Assembly (NCBI RefSeq): GCF_032164335.1
Contig: NZ_CP134152.1
Span: 4,774,001-4,838,000, forward strand
Length of the DNA stretch: 64,000 nt
DNA from: Winslowiella toletana
Lineage (GTDB): Bacteria > Pseudomonadota > Gammaproteobacteria > Enterobacterales > Enterobacteriaceae
Direction: 5' to 3'
Below are positions 39,287-48,194 of the stretch, one piece after another. Position numbers and translations under genes: made by a program. The notes under the pieces are model-generated. The model searched no databases, was not told where the DNA came from, and saw nothing but the letters and a program-made list of their open reading frames with translations. The stretch's first letter is position 1, and each line of letters opens with the position of its first letter.

Positions 39287-39769
39287 CTAAGGCGTTGCAG
39301 GTAAAGGCTTAAGTTGTTCGTCGAGTAAAGCCACCAGCAGCGCCGTGCCATCCTCCGCGACACGCAGTTCACCGTAACGCGCATCAATATAATCTTTCGC
39401 ATGACCTTCCTCGAAGAACCACGCATCACTGGCAACCGCTATTCCCTGATTACCACGATGCGCCTGCAGATAATACTGATTCTCCTTTAACGGCTGTCCG
39501 CGATCCCAGCCGGCCTCGGTGGCAATCCGCTGCGGATTCAGCGTAACAATCAGCCGGTGATTGCCGGGTATCTCAGTGCTGCGCAAATGACTGTTCAGCG
39601 CATAGTTCAGCGCCATATAATCTCCCTGCATCAGCGCACGCGGATCTACCGGTGCCAGCTCCAGCCGCATCACACTGCCACTGCCCAGCAGCTGCTGCTT
39701 CTGGTATATCGCCAGGTTAGCCGCCAGCAGAATCAGCGCTAAAACCACGAACAGCAAGCCTTTACGCAT
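39287..39769 (-). CDS. GDYXXLXY-motif membrane-anchored protein
   Basis: It has 160 residues. One N-terminal membrane segment (about 4-22) is followed by a periplasmic part that contains GDYMALNY, the motif that names this protein family, near residue 50. Function is not known. ATG 39769 overlaps the 3' end of the preceding DUF2157 gene by 8 bases, and the two usually occur as a pair. It is the last gene of a possible rph-pyrE-DUF2157-GDYXXLXY transcript and is convergent with slmA. Confidence 0.82.
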   Translation of the reverse strand: MRKGLLFVVLALILLAANLAIYQKQQLLGSGSVMRLELAPVDPRALMQGDYMALNYALNSHLRSTEIPGNHRLIVTLNPQRIATEAGWDRGQPLKENQYYLQAHRGNQGIAVASDAWFFEEGHAKDYIDARYGELRVAEDGTALLVALLDEQLKPLPATP

Positions 39770-41810
39770 CCTCACCTTCCTGTAAACGACGATGTGCCAG
39801 CACAGATATCGCAATTAACAATGCTCCGGCGGCGAACAGCATTAACGCTTTATCCAGCAGGGAAATGCCGAGGAAGTAATACCAGTCGAGCGTATACAGC
39901 CCCATCAGCACCGCTGCCGTCAGCATCAGGACTTTGCTGTTCTGGTAACGCGCCAGCAGCAGTAACAGCCAGGTCAGCGCGATACCCGGTGCAAAAAGGC
40001 TCATCGCGGCCAGCACCGTGGCAATCAACAGCAGTTGCCAGGCACCCGGCATACCTTCGCGTCGGCCGAGAATCAAAGCCGCGATCAGCAGACCAGCGGC
40101 AATGCCCTCGTTAAGCGTGGAGAAATCGCTATCACGCGGAGCAAACTCCTCTATTAACGCCAGGCCATCCAGCGGCACAGAACCATAGAAACACAGCAGC
40201 AACAGCCCGCAGCTCATCCCCGATAATACCGGTCGAAAACGCCAGCTGTAGCGATCGTCAATACCGGCAAGAATGATACCGACGGTAACCACCGCCGTAG
40301 CCACCACCGGCAGACTACTGGTGTACCAGGTCAGTCCACCAATCAGGAAAAAGATCAGCGCTGCGCTATTAAGGAAGCGATAAAAGTTATTGCGAAACAG
40401 AAGAAACAGTAGCGCCAGCGCAGGCACAAACATCAGCCACATCTGCCCGCTGATCCAGCTACGTTCATCTGTCCATAGCGCCACTGCCGTACAGACACTA
40501 AGCGTACAGGCTACCGCCCAGGATAAACCAATCTGCTGCTGAGCAAGCCCCGATTTGCGCAGCAAGAGCCCGCCGGGGATGCCACAAACCAGCGCCATCA
40601 GTAAAAAAGTGCCGGCATCAAACCGATCGAACAATCCGTAAAGAAAACAGGCCAGCACCAGCAGCGCAAAAGCCAGCAGCCCGGCAAACCAGCCGCTGAT
40701 TACCAGCGCGGCGCGCACGTACCACGGCAGTTCATCATCTCTTTCTTGCTGCAGCTGGCTGATCTGCTGCGCGGTTAAGAGCGACTGCTGCTGTAAACGC
40801 AACCAGAGATTTTGCTGCTCGTGCCGCTCTTCGGCCGGCGATTGCGGCTCTTCTGCCCGCCACTTCATTATCCAGCGGCTGGCCTGCACCGCACACAGAG
40901 CGAGTACTACCAGCGCTACCACCAGGGTGAGAATAATATCGATGCCGATAAACAGCCGCATCGCGCCAGCCACCAGCAGACTGCTGATGCTGAATAAACC
41001 ACAGGTAAGACTAAACAGATCGCGTTGATGATGATAAAACAATCGCCAGCCGCCGATCAGTAACGCCAGCCACAACAGTGCGCTGACAGCACCGGAGAGT
41101 GAACGATCATCAAACAGCGCGCTGGCGGTGGCTATTGTCAGCGTCACCAGCGTCCAGAACGCCATTATTCGAAACAGCCAGTCGGTGCGGCGGGTCGCCG
41201 TAAACCAGGCAATCAGCGCGACAACCAGCGCCAGCTGATAAATCAGGCTGAAATTCTGCAGAAAGGGAAAGTCCTGCCAGCCACCGAGCCACAGCACAAA
41301 AGCGATATTGGCAACTAAATAACAGAGAAACCACAGCGCCGTCAGGCGGGCAAAGCAGGCTAAGGCAAACAAAGCCATCGCCCAGGCACGGAATAAGGTC
41401 CAGCTTTCGGCACCGGTCTGATAAATCTGACCATATACTGCAAACAGCACGCCAATCAGTATGCCAATGGCGACTAACGCCAGTCGCCCGCTCAGCTGTG
41501 CCCAGCGCCACCAGACCACTACCGCCAGCGCGACGATCGCCCCTTCAACCAGGGCAAATTTAACCATCCGTGGTAACGCCGCCCAGTTCCATGCGAAAAA
41601 GAACATCACGCCGCATACCATGGCCAGTGTGCCGATCAACGCAAAGGTCGCGCGCAGAAACAGCAGCCATCCCTGCGCATCCGGACGCGCACCAATTAAT
41701 TGCAGAATAGCGTGATGAGTTGCTGATGAAATAAAGCCCTGAGACTGTAACCGCCGCACCGCACGACCCACTGCGGTTGCGGATTTTCCTGCATATAGAT
41801 GGTTTTCCAC
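39762..41810 (-). CDS. DUF2157/DUF4401-type polytopic membrane protein
   Basis: It has 682 residues. A short soluble N-terminus (residues 1-50) precedes about 18-20 hydrophobic segments. A charged soluble linker near 325-360 (EEPQSPAEERHEQQ...) divides the protein into two membrane halves, which matches fusion of a DUF2157 N-terminal half and a DUF4401 C-terminal half. GTG 41810 has a CGGAGAA site six bases upstream. Only 31 bases separate it from pyrE on the same strand. Function unknown. Confidence 0.8.
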   Translation of the reverse strand: MENHLYAGKSATAVGRAVRRLQSQGFISSATHHAILQLIGARPDAQGWLLFLRATFALIGTLAMVCGVMFFFAWNWAALPRMVKFALVEGAIVALAVVVWWRWAQLSGRLALVAIGILIGVLFAVYGQIYQTGAESWTLFRAWAMALFALACFARLTALWFLCYLVANIAFVLWLGGWQDFPFLQNFSLIYQLALVVALIAWFTATRRTDWLFRIMAFWTLVTLTIATASALFDDRSLSGAVSALLWLALLIGGWRLFYHHQRDLFSLTCGLFSISSLLVAGAMRLFIGIDIILTLVVALVVLALCAVQASRWIMKWRAEEPQSPAEERHEQQNLWLRLQQQSLLTAQQISQLQQERDDELPWYVRAALVISGWFAGLLAFALLVLACFLYGLFDRFDAGTFLLMALVCGIPGGLLLRKSGLAQQQIGLSWAVACTLSVCTAVALWTDERSWISGQMWLMFVPALALLFLLFRNNFYRFLNSAALIFFLIGGLTWYTSSLPVVATAVVTVGIILAGIDDRYSWRFRPVLSGMSCGLLLLCFYGSVPLDGLALIEEFAPRDSDFSTLNEGIAAGLLIAALILGRREGMPGAWQLLLIATVLAAMSLFAPGIALTWLLLLLARYQNSKVLMLTAAVLMGLYTLDWYYFLGISLLDKALMLFAAGALLIAISVLAHRRLQEGEDA

Positions 41811-41841
41811 GCGTTTTCTCCGCGCCAGTCAGGGCGTTTTG

Positions 41842-42483
41842 TCAGATGCCGTACTCTTTACGATAAGCACGAACTGCCGCCAGGTGGTCGGCCATTTCCG
41901 GCTTCTCTTCGAGATAAGCGATCAGATCTTGCAGAGTGATGATGGAAGTCACTTTGCAGTGATAATCGCGCTCCACTTCCTGAATCGCAGAAATATCCGC
42001 ACGTCCACGCTCCTGGCGATCCAGTGAAATCAGTACTCCGGCCAGCGTCGCACCCTGTGCCGCAATGATCTCCATCGATTCGCGAATTGCCGTTCCGGCG
42101 GTAATCACATCATCGACCAGCATAATACGGCCCTGTAATGGACTACCGACCAGCATCCCGCCTTCGCCATGATCTTTTGCTTCTTTACGATTAAAGCAGT
42201 ATGGCACATCACGCTCATGATGATCGGCCAACGCAACCGCCGTGGTGGTCGCAATCGGGATACCTTTGTAAGCCGGCCCAAACAGCAAATCAAAATCGAT
42301 AGATGAATCCACCAGCGCCTGGGCATAGAAACGGCCCAGCAGTGCCAGGTCGCGTCCGGTATTAAACAGACCAGCGTTAAAGAAATAGGGACTCTTACGG
42401 CCTGACTTCAGCGTGAACTCACCAAATTTTAATACCTGCTTGTTCAGTGCGAACTCGATAAACTGGCGCTGCCAGGGTTTCAT
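41842..42483 (-). CDS. pyrE: Orotate phosphoribosyltransferase
   Basis: Converts orotate and PRPP to OMP in pyrimidine synthesis. It has 213 residues, the E. coli length. [14 protein letters not shown] is near the N-terminus, [18 protein letters not shown] in the middle, and the PRPP loop is [16 protein letters not shown] (about 120-135). It lies downstream of rph with an attenuator between them. Confidence 0.98.
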   Translation of the reverse strand: MKPWQRQFIEFALNKQVLKFGEFTLKSGRKSPYFFNAGLFNTGRDLALLGRFYAQALVDSSIDFDLLFGPAYKGIPIATTTAVALADHHERDVPYCFNRKEAKDHGEGGMLVGSPLQGRIMLVDDVITAGTAIRESMEIIAAQGATLAGVLISLDRQERGRADISAIQEVERDYHCKVTSIITLQDLIAYLEEKPEMADHLAAVRAYRKEYGI

Positions 42484-42507
42484 AGGTCTCTCCTCAAATT
42501 TTAATCA

Positions 42508-42533
42508 TAAAAAAGGCGACTCTCTGGTCGCCT
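42508..42533 (-). terminator. pyrE attenuator
   Basis: On the minus strand the stem AGGCGAC/GTCGCCT (42527-42533 with 42514-42520) around a six-base loop is followed by six T (A run 42509-42514) and lies between the rph stop (42541) and the pyrE ATG. In E. coli the same arrangement couples rph translation to UTP supply: slow transcription lets ribosomes follow closely and prevents termination. Here rph is intact, so the leader can work as expected. Confidence 0.9.
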
Positions 42534-42540
42534 GTAAAAA

Positions 42541-43257
42541 TCAGTTTGCTAACGCCGCTTTCTGCGCCTGAATTAAGCTGTCGATGCCACCTCGCGCCAG
42601 CGCCAGCAGCTTCAACAGCTCGTCGTGGCTGAACGGCTCGCCTTCAGCCGTTCCCTGCACTTCGATCATCCGACCGTCTTCAGTCATTACCACGTTCATA
42701 TCAGTTTCGGCCGCGGAATCTTCCACATACTCAAGATCGCATAGCGCTTCACCGCCCACAATGCCGACCGAAATTGCCGCGACCATCCCTTTCATTGGGT
42801 TTGCTTTGAGTTTGCCCTGCGCCACTAAGTGATTCAGCGCATCGGCCAGCGCCACACAGGCACCGGTGATGGACGCCGTACGGGTGCCGCCATCGGCTTG
42901 CAACACATCGCAATCAAGAGTGATGGTAAACTCGCCCAACGCTTTCAGATCCAGCGCTGCACGCAGTGAACGTGCAATCAGACGCTGAATTTCCAGGGTA
43001 CGGCCGCCCTGCTTGCCTTTCGCCGCTTCACGCGCGTTACGGCTATGAGTGGCGCGTGGCAACATGCCGTACTCGGCGGTCACCCAGCCTTGCCCCTGCC
43101 CTTTCAGAAAGCGCGGCACGCCTTCTTCGATGGTAGCGGTGCACAATACTTTAGTATCGCCGAATTCAACCAGCACAGAACCTTCTGCATGTTTGGTGTA
43201 GTGACGGGTCAATGTGACGGGACGCACCTGTTGTGCGCTACGGCCTGCTGGACGCAT
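42541..43257 (-). CDS. rph: Ribonuclease PH
   Basis: Phosphate-dependent 3' exonuclease that trims tRNA precursors. It has 238 residues, full length. [19 protein letters not shown] starts the protein, then [13 protein letters not shown], the RNA-binding [13 protein letters not shown], and the phosphate-site region [12 protein letters not shown]. Unlike the frameshifted copy in E. coli K-12, the reading frame is unbroken to the C-terminal segment. It also serves as the leader gene for pyrE attenuation. Confidence 0.98.
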   Translation of the reverse strand: MRPAGRSAQQVRPVTLTRHYTKHAEGSVLVEFGDTKVLCTATIEEGVPRFLKGQGQGWVTAEYGMLPRATHSRNAREAAKGKQGGRTLEIQRLIARSLRAALDLKALGEFTITLDCDVLQADGGTRTASITGACVALADALNHLVAQGKLKANPMKGMVAAISVGIVGGEALCDLEYVEDSAAETDMNVVMTEDGRMIEVQGTAEGEPFSHDELLKLLALARGGIDSLIQAQKAALAN

Positions 43258-43423
43258 GGTTTCTCTCCGGCTTGCGAATAATGGCTGCGCATTATACGGA
43301 CTTAGGGCGCTGCTGCCTACCGACGCCTGAGCGCAATATTTTTTAATTCCGAAAACAGAGAGTTAATGAAAAATGCCGTGAACTGTGTATAAATGCGTCT
43401 TTTCCCCCGTAAGCTAAACTTTT

Positions 43424-44608
43424 ATGTCTAACCTTCTACATTTTTTACTGGCGCTGGTGGTTGTTTTTGCCCTTGCGTTGCTGGTCAGTCATGACCGCAA
43501 GAAAATTCGTCTGCGTTATATCGTGCAACTGTTGGTAATTGAAGCGGTACTGGCTTACTTCTTCCTGCACGCGGCCAGCGGTTTATGGGTGATTAAGCAT
43601 GTTTCCGGCTTCTTCGAAACGTTGCTCACCTTCGCCGCGCAAGGTTCCGACTTTGTATTTGGCGGCATGAGCTCACAAGGCCTGGCATTTATCTTCCTTG
43701 GCGTACTCTGCCCAATCATCTTTATTTCGGCACTGATTGGTATTCTGCAACACTGGCGCATTCTGCCGCTGCTGATTCGTCTGGTTGGCACGCTGCTGTC
43801 GAAAGTTAACGGCATGGGCAAACTGGAGTCATTTAACGCCGTCAGTACCCTGATCCTCGGCCAGTCGGAGAACTTTATCGCCTATAAGGGCATTCTGGCT
43901 GATATCTCGCCGCGTCGCCTCTATTCGATGGCAGCAACCGCCATGTCGACCGTTTCACTGTCGATTGTTGGCGCGTATATGACGATGATCGATGCGAAGT
44001 ATGTTGTTGCGGCGCTGATTCTCAATATGTTCAGCACCTTTATCATTCTGTCGATTATCAATCCGACACCGGCAGGTGATGAGCCAGAGATTAAGCTGGA
44101 TAAGCTGCATGAAGATCAGAGTTTCTTTGAAATGCTCGGCGAATACATTCTGGCCGGTTTTAAAGTCGCGATGATTATTCTGGCGATGCTGATTGGCTTT
44201 ATTGCACTGATTGCGGCGGTCAACGCACTGTTTGCCGCGGTATTTGGCATCAGCTTCCAGCAGATTCTTGGCTATGTTTTCTGGCCGTTTGCCTGGCTGA
44301 TCGGCATTCCTGCACAGGACGCATTGCGCGCCGGCAGCATTATGGCTACCAAACTGGTCGCCAATGAATTTGTTGCGATGATCGAGCTGAAGAAAATCGC
44401 CGCAGAAATGACGCCGCGCGGGCTGGGCATTCTGTCGGTGTTCCTGGTTTCATTTGCCAACTTCGCGTCCATCGGCATTGTTGCTGGTGCGATTAAAGGG
44501 CTGAACGAGCAGCAGGGAAATGTGGTTTCCCGCTTTGGGTTGAAGCTGGTGTATGGCGCGACGCTGGTCAGTCTGCTGTCGGCAGCCTTTGCCGGACTGA
44601 TGCTGTAA
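43424..44608 (+). CDS. nupC: Nucleoside:proton symporter NupC
   Basis: Inner-membrane concentrative nucleoside transporter. It has 394 residues against 400 in E. coli NupC, to which it is closer than to NupX or PsuT (segments [67 protein letters not shown] and [14 protein letters not shown]). About nine to ten membrane segments. It sits alone between rph and yicC, where E. coli has nothing. Whether another nupC copy exists elsewhere cannot be judged. Confidence 0.92.
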   Translation: MSNLLHFLLALVVVFALALLVSHDRKKIRLRYIVQLLVIEAVLAYFFLHAASGLWVIKHVSGFFETLLTFAAQGSDFVFGGMSSQGLAFIFLGVLCPIIFISALIGILQHWRILPLLIRLVGTLLSKVNGMGKLESFNAVSTLILGQSENFIAYKGILADISPRRLYSMAATAMSTVSLSIVGAYMTMIDAKYVVAALILNMFSTFIILSIINPTPAGDEPEIKLDKLHEDQSFFEMLGEYILAGFKVAMIILAMLIGFIALIAAVNALFAAVFGISFQQILGYVFWPFAWLIGIPAQDALRAGSIMATKLVANEFVAMIELKKIAAEMTPRGLGILSVFLVSFANFASIGIVAGAIKGLNEQQGNVVSRFGLKLVYGATLVSLLSAAFAGLML

Positions 44609-44613
44609 AACGG

Positions 44614-44639
44614 TTTCCGGCGGTGCCAGCCGCCGGAAA
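44614..44639. terminator. Bidirectional hairpin between nupC and the DUF3574 gene
   Basis: A perfect ten-base stem TTTCCGGCGG (44614-44623) with CCGCCGGAAA (44630-44639) around TGCCAG, five bases after the nupC stop and five bases before the convergent gene's stop. The A and T tracts on its flanks are short. Confidence 0.75.
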
Positions 44640-44644
44640 TTCAT

Positions 44645-45082
44645 TCAGAATGCCACACACACCGGGGCATCAACCCGCATCACCGAATCCTGATTAAAAC
44701 GCTGTTGGTAAAGAGTGCGCAGCGCTTCAATCCGCTGACCACTTTCATTGTCCGTCCCATGAATCAGCAACAGCGCTTTGCTGTCTTCCCGTGCCAGCTT
44801 GCCATCATTGCCCAACCACTGCCCCCTGGCCTCAAACACCGACAGCCCGTCTTTAAAGCGTGGCGTCACGTCTTTATCGATAAACGCTTGCCACTCCGCA
44901 GGGCTAATCACTGGCCCGTTCGGGCGGTTCATTCCAAAGTAGAGTGTGGTTTGCATCATGGCATCGCCGATAGCGCAAACCGGCGCGGTCGTGGTTTTCT
45001 GCGGAGCAACACAACCGCTGAGAACTAACGTCGCGGCCACCATCATCAGTTTTACGCGCCGCGGATTTATTATTATTGCCAT
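44645..45082 (-). CDS. DUF3574-type lipoprotein
   Basis: It has 145 residues. The N-terminal signal ends in the lipobox LVLSGC (cysteine at residue 24), so it is a lipid-anchored envelope protein. The following domain has YFGMNRPNGPVIS, FIDKDVTPRFKDGLSVFEARGQW and REDSKALLLIHG, which fits the DUF3574 family of unknown function. The start may be the internal methionine at MMVAATLVLSGC, or ATG 45082. It is convergent with nupC and divergent from yicC. Confidence 0.75.
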   Translation of the reverse strand: MAIIINPRRVKLMMVAATLVLSGCVAPQKTTTAPVCAIGDAMMQTTLYFGMNRPNGPVISPAEWQAFIDKDVTPRFKDGLSVFEARGQWLGNDGKLAREDSKALLLIHGTDNESGQRIEALRTLYQQRFNQDSVMRVDAPVCVAF

Positions 45083-45209
45083 CGTTAATCCTTATTGAAT
45101 TGAAGAGAACTGCATCAGCCAAAATAATGGGTTTTAACGGGAATGCCTATCATGACCGGCCTGCCATCGCTATAATTCATTTATCTTTCTCAGCATACAG
45201 GTACGCAAA

Positions 45210-46073
45210 ATGATCCGCAGCATGACAGCCTACGCACGGCTTGAAACCAAAGGCGAATGGGGCAGCGCAGCCTGGGAACTCCGTTCCGTTAATCAACGCT
45301 ACCTGGAAACCTATATCCGCCTGCCGGAACAGTTCCGCAGCCTGGAACCGGTGATTCGTGAGCGCCTGCGTAACCGCCTGACGCGCGGAAAAATCGAGTG
45401 TAACCTGCGTTTCGATGCCGATCCCAGCGCACAAAGTTCACTGATTCTGAATGAAGCGCTGGCTAAGCAGCTGGTGCAGGCGGCCAACTGGGTCAAAATG
45501 CAGAGCGACGAGGGTGAGATTAATCCGGTCGATATCCTGCGCTGGCCTGGCGTGATGTCAGCACAGGATCAGGATCTTGATGCCATTACTGTCGAGCTGA
45601 TGAAGGCGCTCGACGGTGCGATTGATGATTTCATTGCTGCGCGTGAAAGCGAAGGTGCTGCGCTGAAATCACTGATTGAACAGCGTCTGGAAGGTGTCAG
45701 TAGCGAAGTCACCAAAGTCCGTGCACAGATGCCGGAAGTCGTGAAATGGCAGCGTGAGCGTCTGGTCACCAAACTGGAAGAAGCGGAAGTTCAGCTGGAG
45801 AATAACCGGCTTGAGCAGGAGCTGGTGATGATGGCCCAGCGTATAGATGTCGCTGAAGAGCTGGATCGCCTCGATGCGCACGTTAAAGAGACCTATAACA
45901 TTCTGAAGAAGAAAGAGGCGGTAGGTCGTCGTCTCGACTTTATGATGCAGGAATTTAACCGCGAATCTAACACGCTGGCGTCAAAATCGATTAATGCTGA
46001 TATCACCACTTCCGCCATTGAGCTAAAAGTGTTGATCGAGCAGATGCGTGAGCAGATTCAGAATATCGAGTAA
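45210..46073 (+). CDS. yicC: YicC family endoribonuclease
   Basis: It has 287 residues, the E. coli length. The N-terminal MIRSMTAYARLETKGEWG and SVNQRYLE are typical of the YicC-like family. The C-terminal DUF1732 part has EELDRLDAHVKET and GRRLDFMMQEFNRESNTLASKS. E. coli YicC has been reported to act on the small RNA RyhB. It is divergent from the DUF3574 gene and followed by a strong terminator. Confidence 0.96.
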   Translation: MIRSMTAYARLETKGEWGSAAWELRSVNQRYLETYIRLPEQFRSLEPVIRERLRNRLTRGKIECNLRFDADPSAQSSLILNEALAKQLVQAANWVKMQSDEGEINPVDILRWPGVMSAQDQDLDAITVELMKALDGAIDDFIAARESEGAALKSLIEQRLEGVSSEVTKVRAQMPEVVKWQRERLVTKLEEAEVQLENNRLEQELVMMAQRIDVAEELDRLDAHVKETYNILKKKEAVGRRLDFMMQEFNRESNTLASKSINADITTSAIELKVLIEQMREQIQNIE

Positions 46074-46101
46074 ACCTTGCACGCCAGTTATATTACAAAT
46101 A

Positions 46102-46126
46102 AAGCCCTGTTTTCAGGGCTTTTTAA
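46102..46126 (+). terminator. Intrinsic terminator of yicC
   Basis: AAGCCCTG (46102-46109) pairs with CAGGGCTT (46114-46121) around TTTT, followed by a T-rich stretch. It lies 28 bases after the yicC stop. Confidence 0.9.
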
Positions 46127-46267
46127 TTTCACGATTAGACTCAGCCGATTTTAAGCAAGCGAGCTGCTCCAGCCATAAATTTAAGCCTCGGCAGGAAACT
46201 ATCAGCCTGGTCAGACGGAAATAATTCGGGTATTCGCAGCATCGTGCTAATATCCCCCACTCACTCT

Positions 46268-46659
46268 ATGATGATGATCTGGCTGCCTTTTTTCTTATCA
46301 GCGTGCAAACAGAGAGTCATGATAATGACAAGCTCATTTCATCACGCCAACTCAATGAGCATACCTGGCTTTATGTCATCGAGTATGGAAGCGGTGGCGC
46401 CACAGTGCCTTTTATTTATCGTTATTATCTTGCCGATAATTGTCATATGTTCCTTTTGGATCAATGCAGCCATTCTTTGCAATCGCCCATCATCATTCAG
46501 GCATTTGCCTATAATTTTGCGCGAATAACCGACTGTCATCACGATTTGCGATCGCCAGAGTTATGCCGGTTTACCGAACTCTGTAGATTAATGAAACAGT
46601 GTTTCATTAATCTACCCAGCAAAGGATCAGCATGTATACTCGTCTTGTGTTACCTGTAA
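46268..46659 (+). pseudogene. Broken small lipoprotein gene (probable frameshift)
   Basis: Read from ATG 46268, one frame gives a short signal MMMIWLPFFLSAC with a lipobox (LSAC). It then loses sense. Beginning at about 46306, the frame one base back reads TESHDNDKLISSRQ, then HTWLYVIEYGSGGATVPFIYRYYLADN and runs to a stop at 46659. The GSGGATVPFIYRYYL segment looks like the core of a class of small enterobacterial lipoproteins. One base lost from the AAA run at 46307-46309 would explain the split. The 3' end runs 28 bases into the GH28 gene, so the tail may be damaged as well. Could also be an assembly error. Confidence 0.5.
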
Positions 46660-48005
46660 TGGCTTCCTGCCTGTTCGCCACTGCTGGCGTCGCTTCTGCC
46701 GCCTCGTCCGTCAAATTTCCGGATAAGGTCTGTGATGTCACGCAATACGGTGCTGAAGGCCATCGATTACAAATTGCGTTAAATACCGACTCTTTCCAGA
46801 AAGCGATAGATGATTGTGCAGCTGCCGGCGGCGGTACGGTGCAGGTTCCTGCCGGGAACTATCTGGTTAATCCGCTATTTTTGAAGAGTAATATCCGACT
46901 GAATCTGGCAAAAAATGCCACTATTGTCGCCTCCACTGAGGTTAGCGCGTATCGGGCCAGTCAAAAAAATAAGCATGGCGAAGCCGAAAATAAGTGGCTG
47001 CCATTTATCAGTATTGCCGACGTCAGCAACGTCGCCATTACCGGTGAAGGCACCATTGATGGCCAGGGTGCCGTATGGTGGGAAAGATGGCGTGAGAACA
47101 TCCGCGCAACCGGCAAAAAAGGCGGTACCGATCGTCCGCGCCTGATTTATATGACCCGCGCTGATAACGTACTGGTAGACGGCGTTCACCTGACTCATTC
47201 GCCAAGTTTTCACGTTGTGATGCGTAATTCCAGTAATATCGATATCAATAACACCAGAATCACTTCACCCTGGCATGCACCTAACACCGATGCCATTGAT
47301 CCGATTGACAGCCGAAATATCCGCATCACTAATAACTACATTGACTGCAACGATGACCATATTGCGATCAAAGCAGAGAAACCCTCAGCGCGTTACCCTG
47401 ATGGCGCGGTAGATAATATTTATATCGCCAATAACACCTTATTACAGGGGCGGGGCATCTCCATCGGCAGTGAGACTTCCGGTGGCGTCAATAACGTGCT
47501 GGTGGAAAATAATCGGTTTATTGGCTCGATGTATGGCATCCGCATTAAAACGCCGCGCGGTAAAGGCGGTGAAGTAAAGAATATCGTATACCGCAATACC
47601 ACCATGGTTGATGTCGAAGTGCCGCTGGTCTTTTCTGGCTATTATAAGGCGGCGCCTATCGTGCAAGCCGAAGTAGACAAAATGGTGGCCGAGGGTGGAT
47701 TTACCCTCGGTGAGCAAATCTATCCACCGGACAGTGATGCAAAACAGCCATTTGATGCGGTTAAAACGCCTCACTTCAGCAATATTACCGTATCAAATCT
47801 GACCTCCACCGGTAACAGTAAAGCGGCGGCCTTTATTATCGGTGTGCCGGAAGCGCCACTGAGTGGTTTTACTTTTGAAAATGTCCGTATTGATGCCAAC
47901 GAAGGCGTGCGGGTGCGCAATGCTGAATTAACTACCAGCGGGTTAACTCTTAATATCAAACAAGGCCCGGATATGATTCTCGATAAGGGCGCAGTGATTG
48001 ATTAA
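46632..48005 (+). CDS. Secreted glycoside hydrolase family 28 (polygalacturonase-like)
   Basis: Likely acts on pectin or a related polyuronide in the periplasm or outside the cell. It has 457 residues with a signal peptide ending in GVASAA. The right-handed beta helix starts with VCDVTQYGAEG. Catalytic-type motifs are PNTDAID (usually NTDG), CNDDHIAIK (aspartate pair) and RIKTPRG. The third GH28 signature, normally GHG, reads GRGISIGSE. An AAAGGA site precedes the ATG. It stands alone between the broken lipoprotein gene and ydeP, and suggests a plant-associated host. Confidence 0.86.
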   Translation: MYTRLVLPVMASCLFATAGVASAASSVKFPDKVCDVTQYGAEGHRLQIALNTDSFQKAIDDCAAAGGGTVQVPAGNYLVNPLFLKSNIRLNLAKNATIVASTEVSAYRASQKNKHGEAENKWLPFISIADVSNVAITGEGTIDGQGAVWWERWRENIRATGKKGGTDRPRLIYMTRADNVLVDGVHLTHSPSFHVVMRNSSNIDINNTRITSPWHAPNTDAIDPIDSRNIRITNNYIDCNDDHIAIKAEKPSARYPDGAVDNIYIANNTLLQGRGISIGSETSGGVNNVLVENNRFIGSMYGIRIKTPRGKGGEVKNIVYRNTTMVDVEVPLVFSGYYKAAPIVQAEVDKMVAEGGFTLGEQIYPPDSDAKQPFDAVKTPHFSNITVSNLTSTGNSKAAAFIIGVPEAPLSGFTFENVRIDANEGVRVRNAELTTSGLTLNIKQGPDMILDKGAVID

Positions 48006-48035
48006 CGACTGGATACAGAACTAACGGTTTTTTTC

Positions 48036-48058
48036 GATGGGACCACGGTCCCATCTTT
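48036..48058 (+). terminator. Terminator of the GH28 gene
   Basis: GATGGGACC (48036-48044) pairs with GGTCCCATC (48047-48055), in practice with a four-base loop, followed by TTT. It lies 31 bases after the stop codon, and T-rich sequence also precedes it. Confidence 0.7.
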
Positions 48059-48194
48059 ACTGAAATCACCTCCCCCCCCTGCCCTGATAGCCCTTTTGGC
48101 GTAAAGATTTATCGCCGTCTAAGCTAAACCCATTAACTGGTTTCAGTTGGTTGCCAGCAACCTTTACCCTAAAGCAAGTCGTGCAGGAGTACAT

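Noticed and set aside
46244-46528. 94-codon frame read straight through from the lipobox
   Set aside because: After the LSAC lipobox the translation is a meaningless hydrophobic stretch. The neighbouring frame carries the domain-like sequence, so I treat the region as one broken gene.
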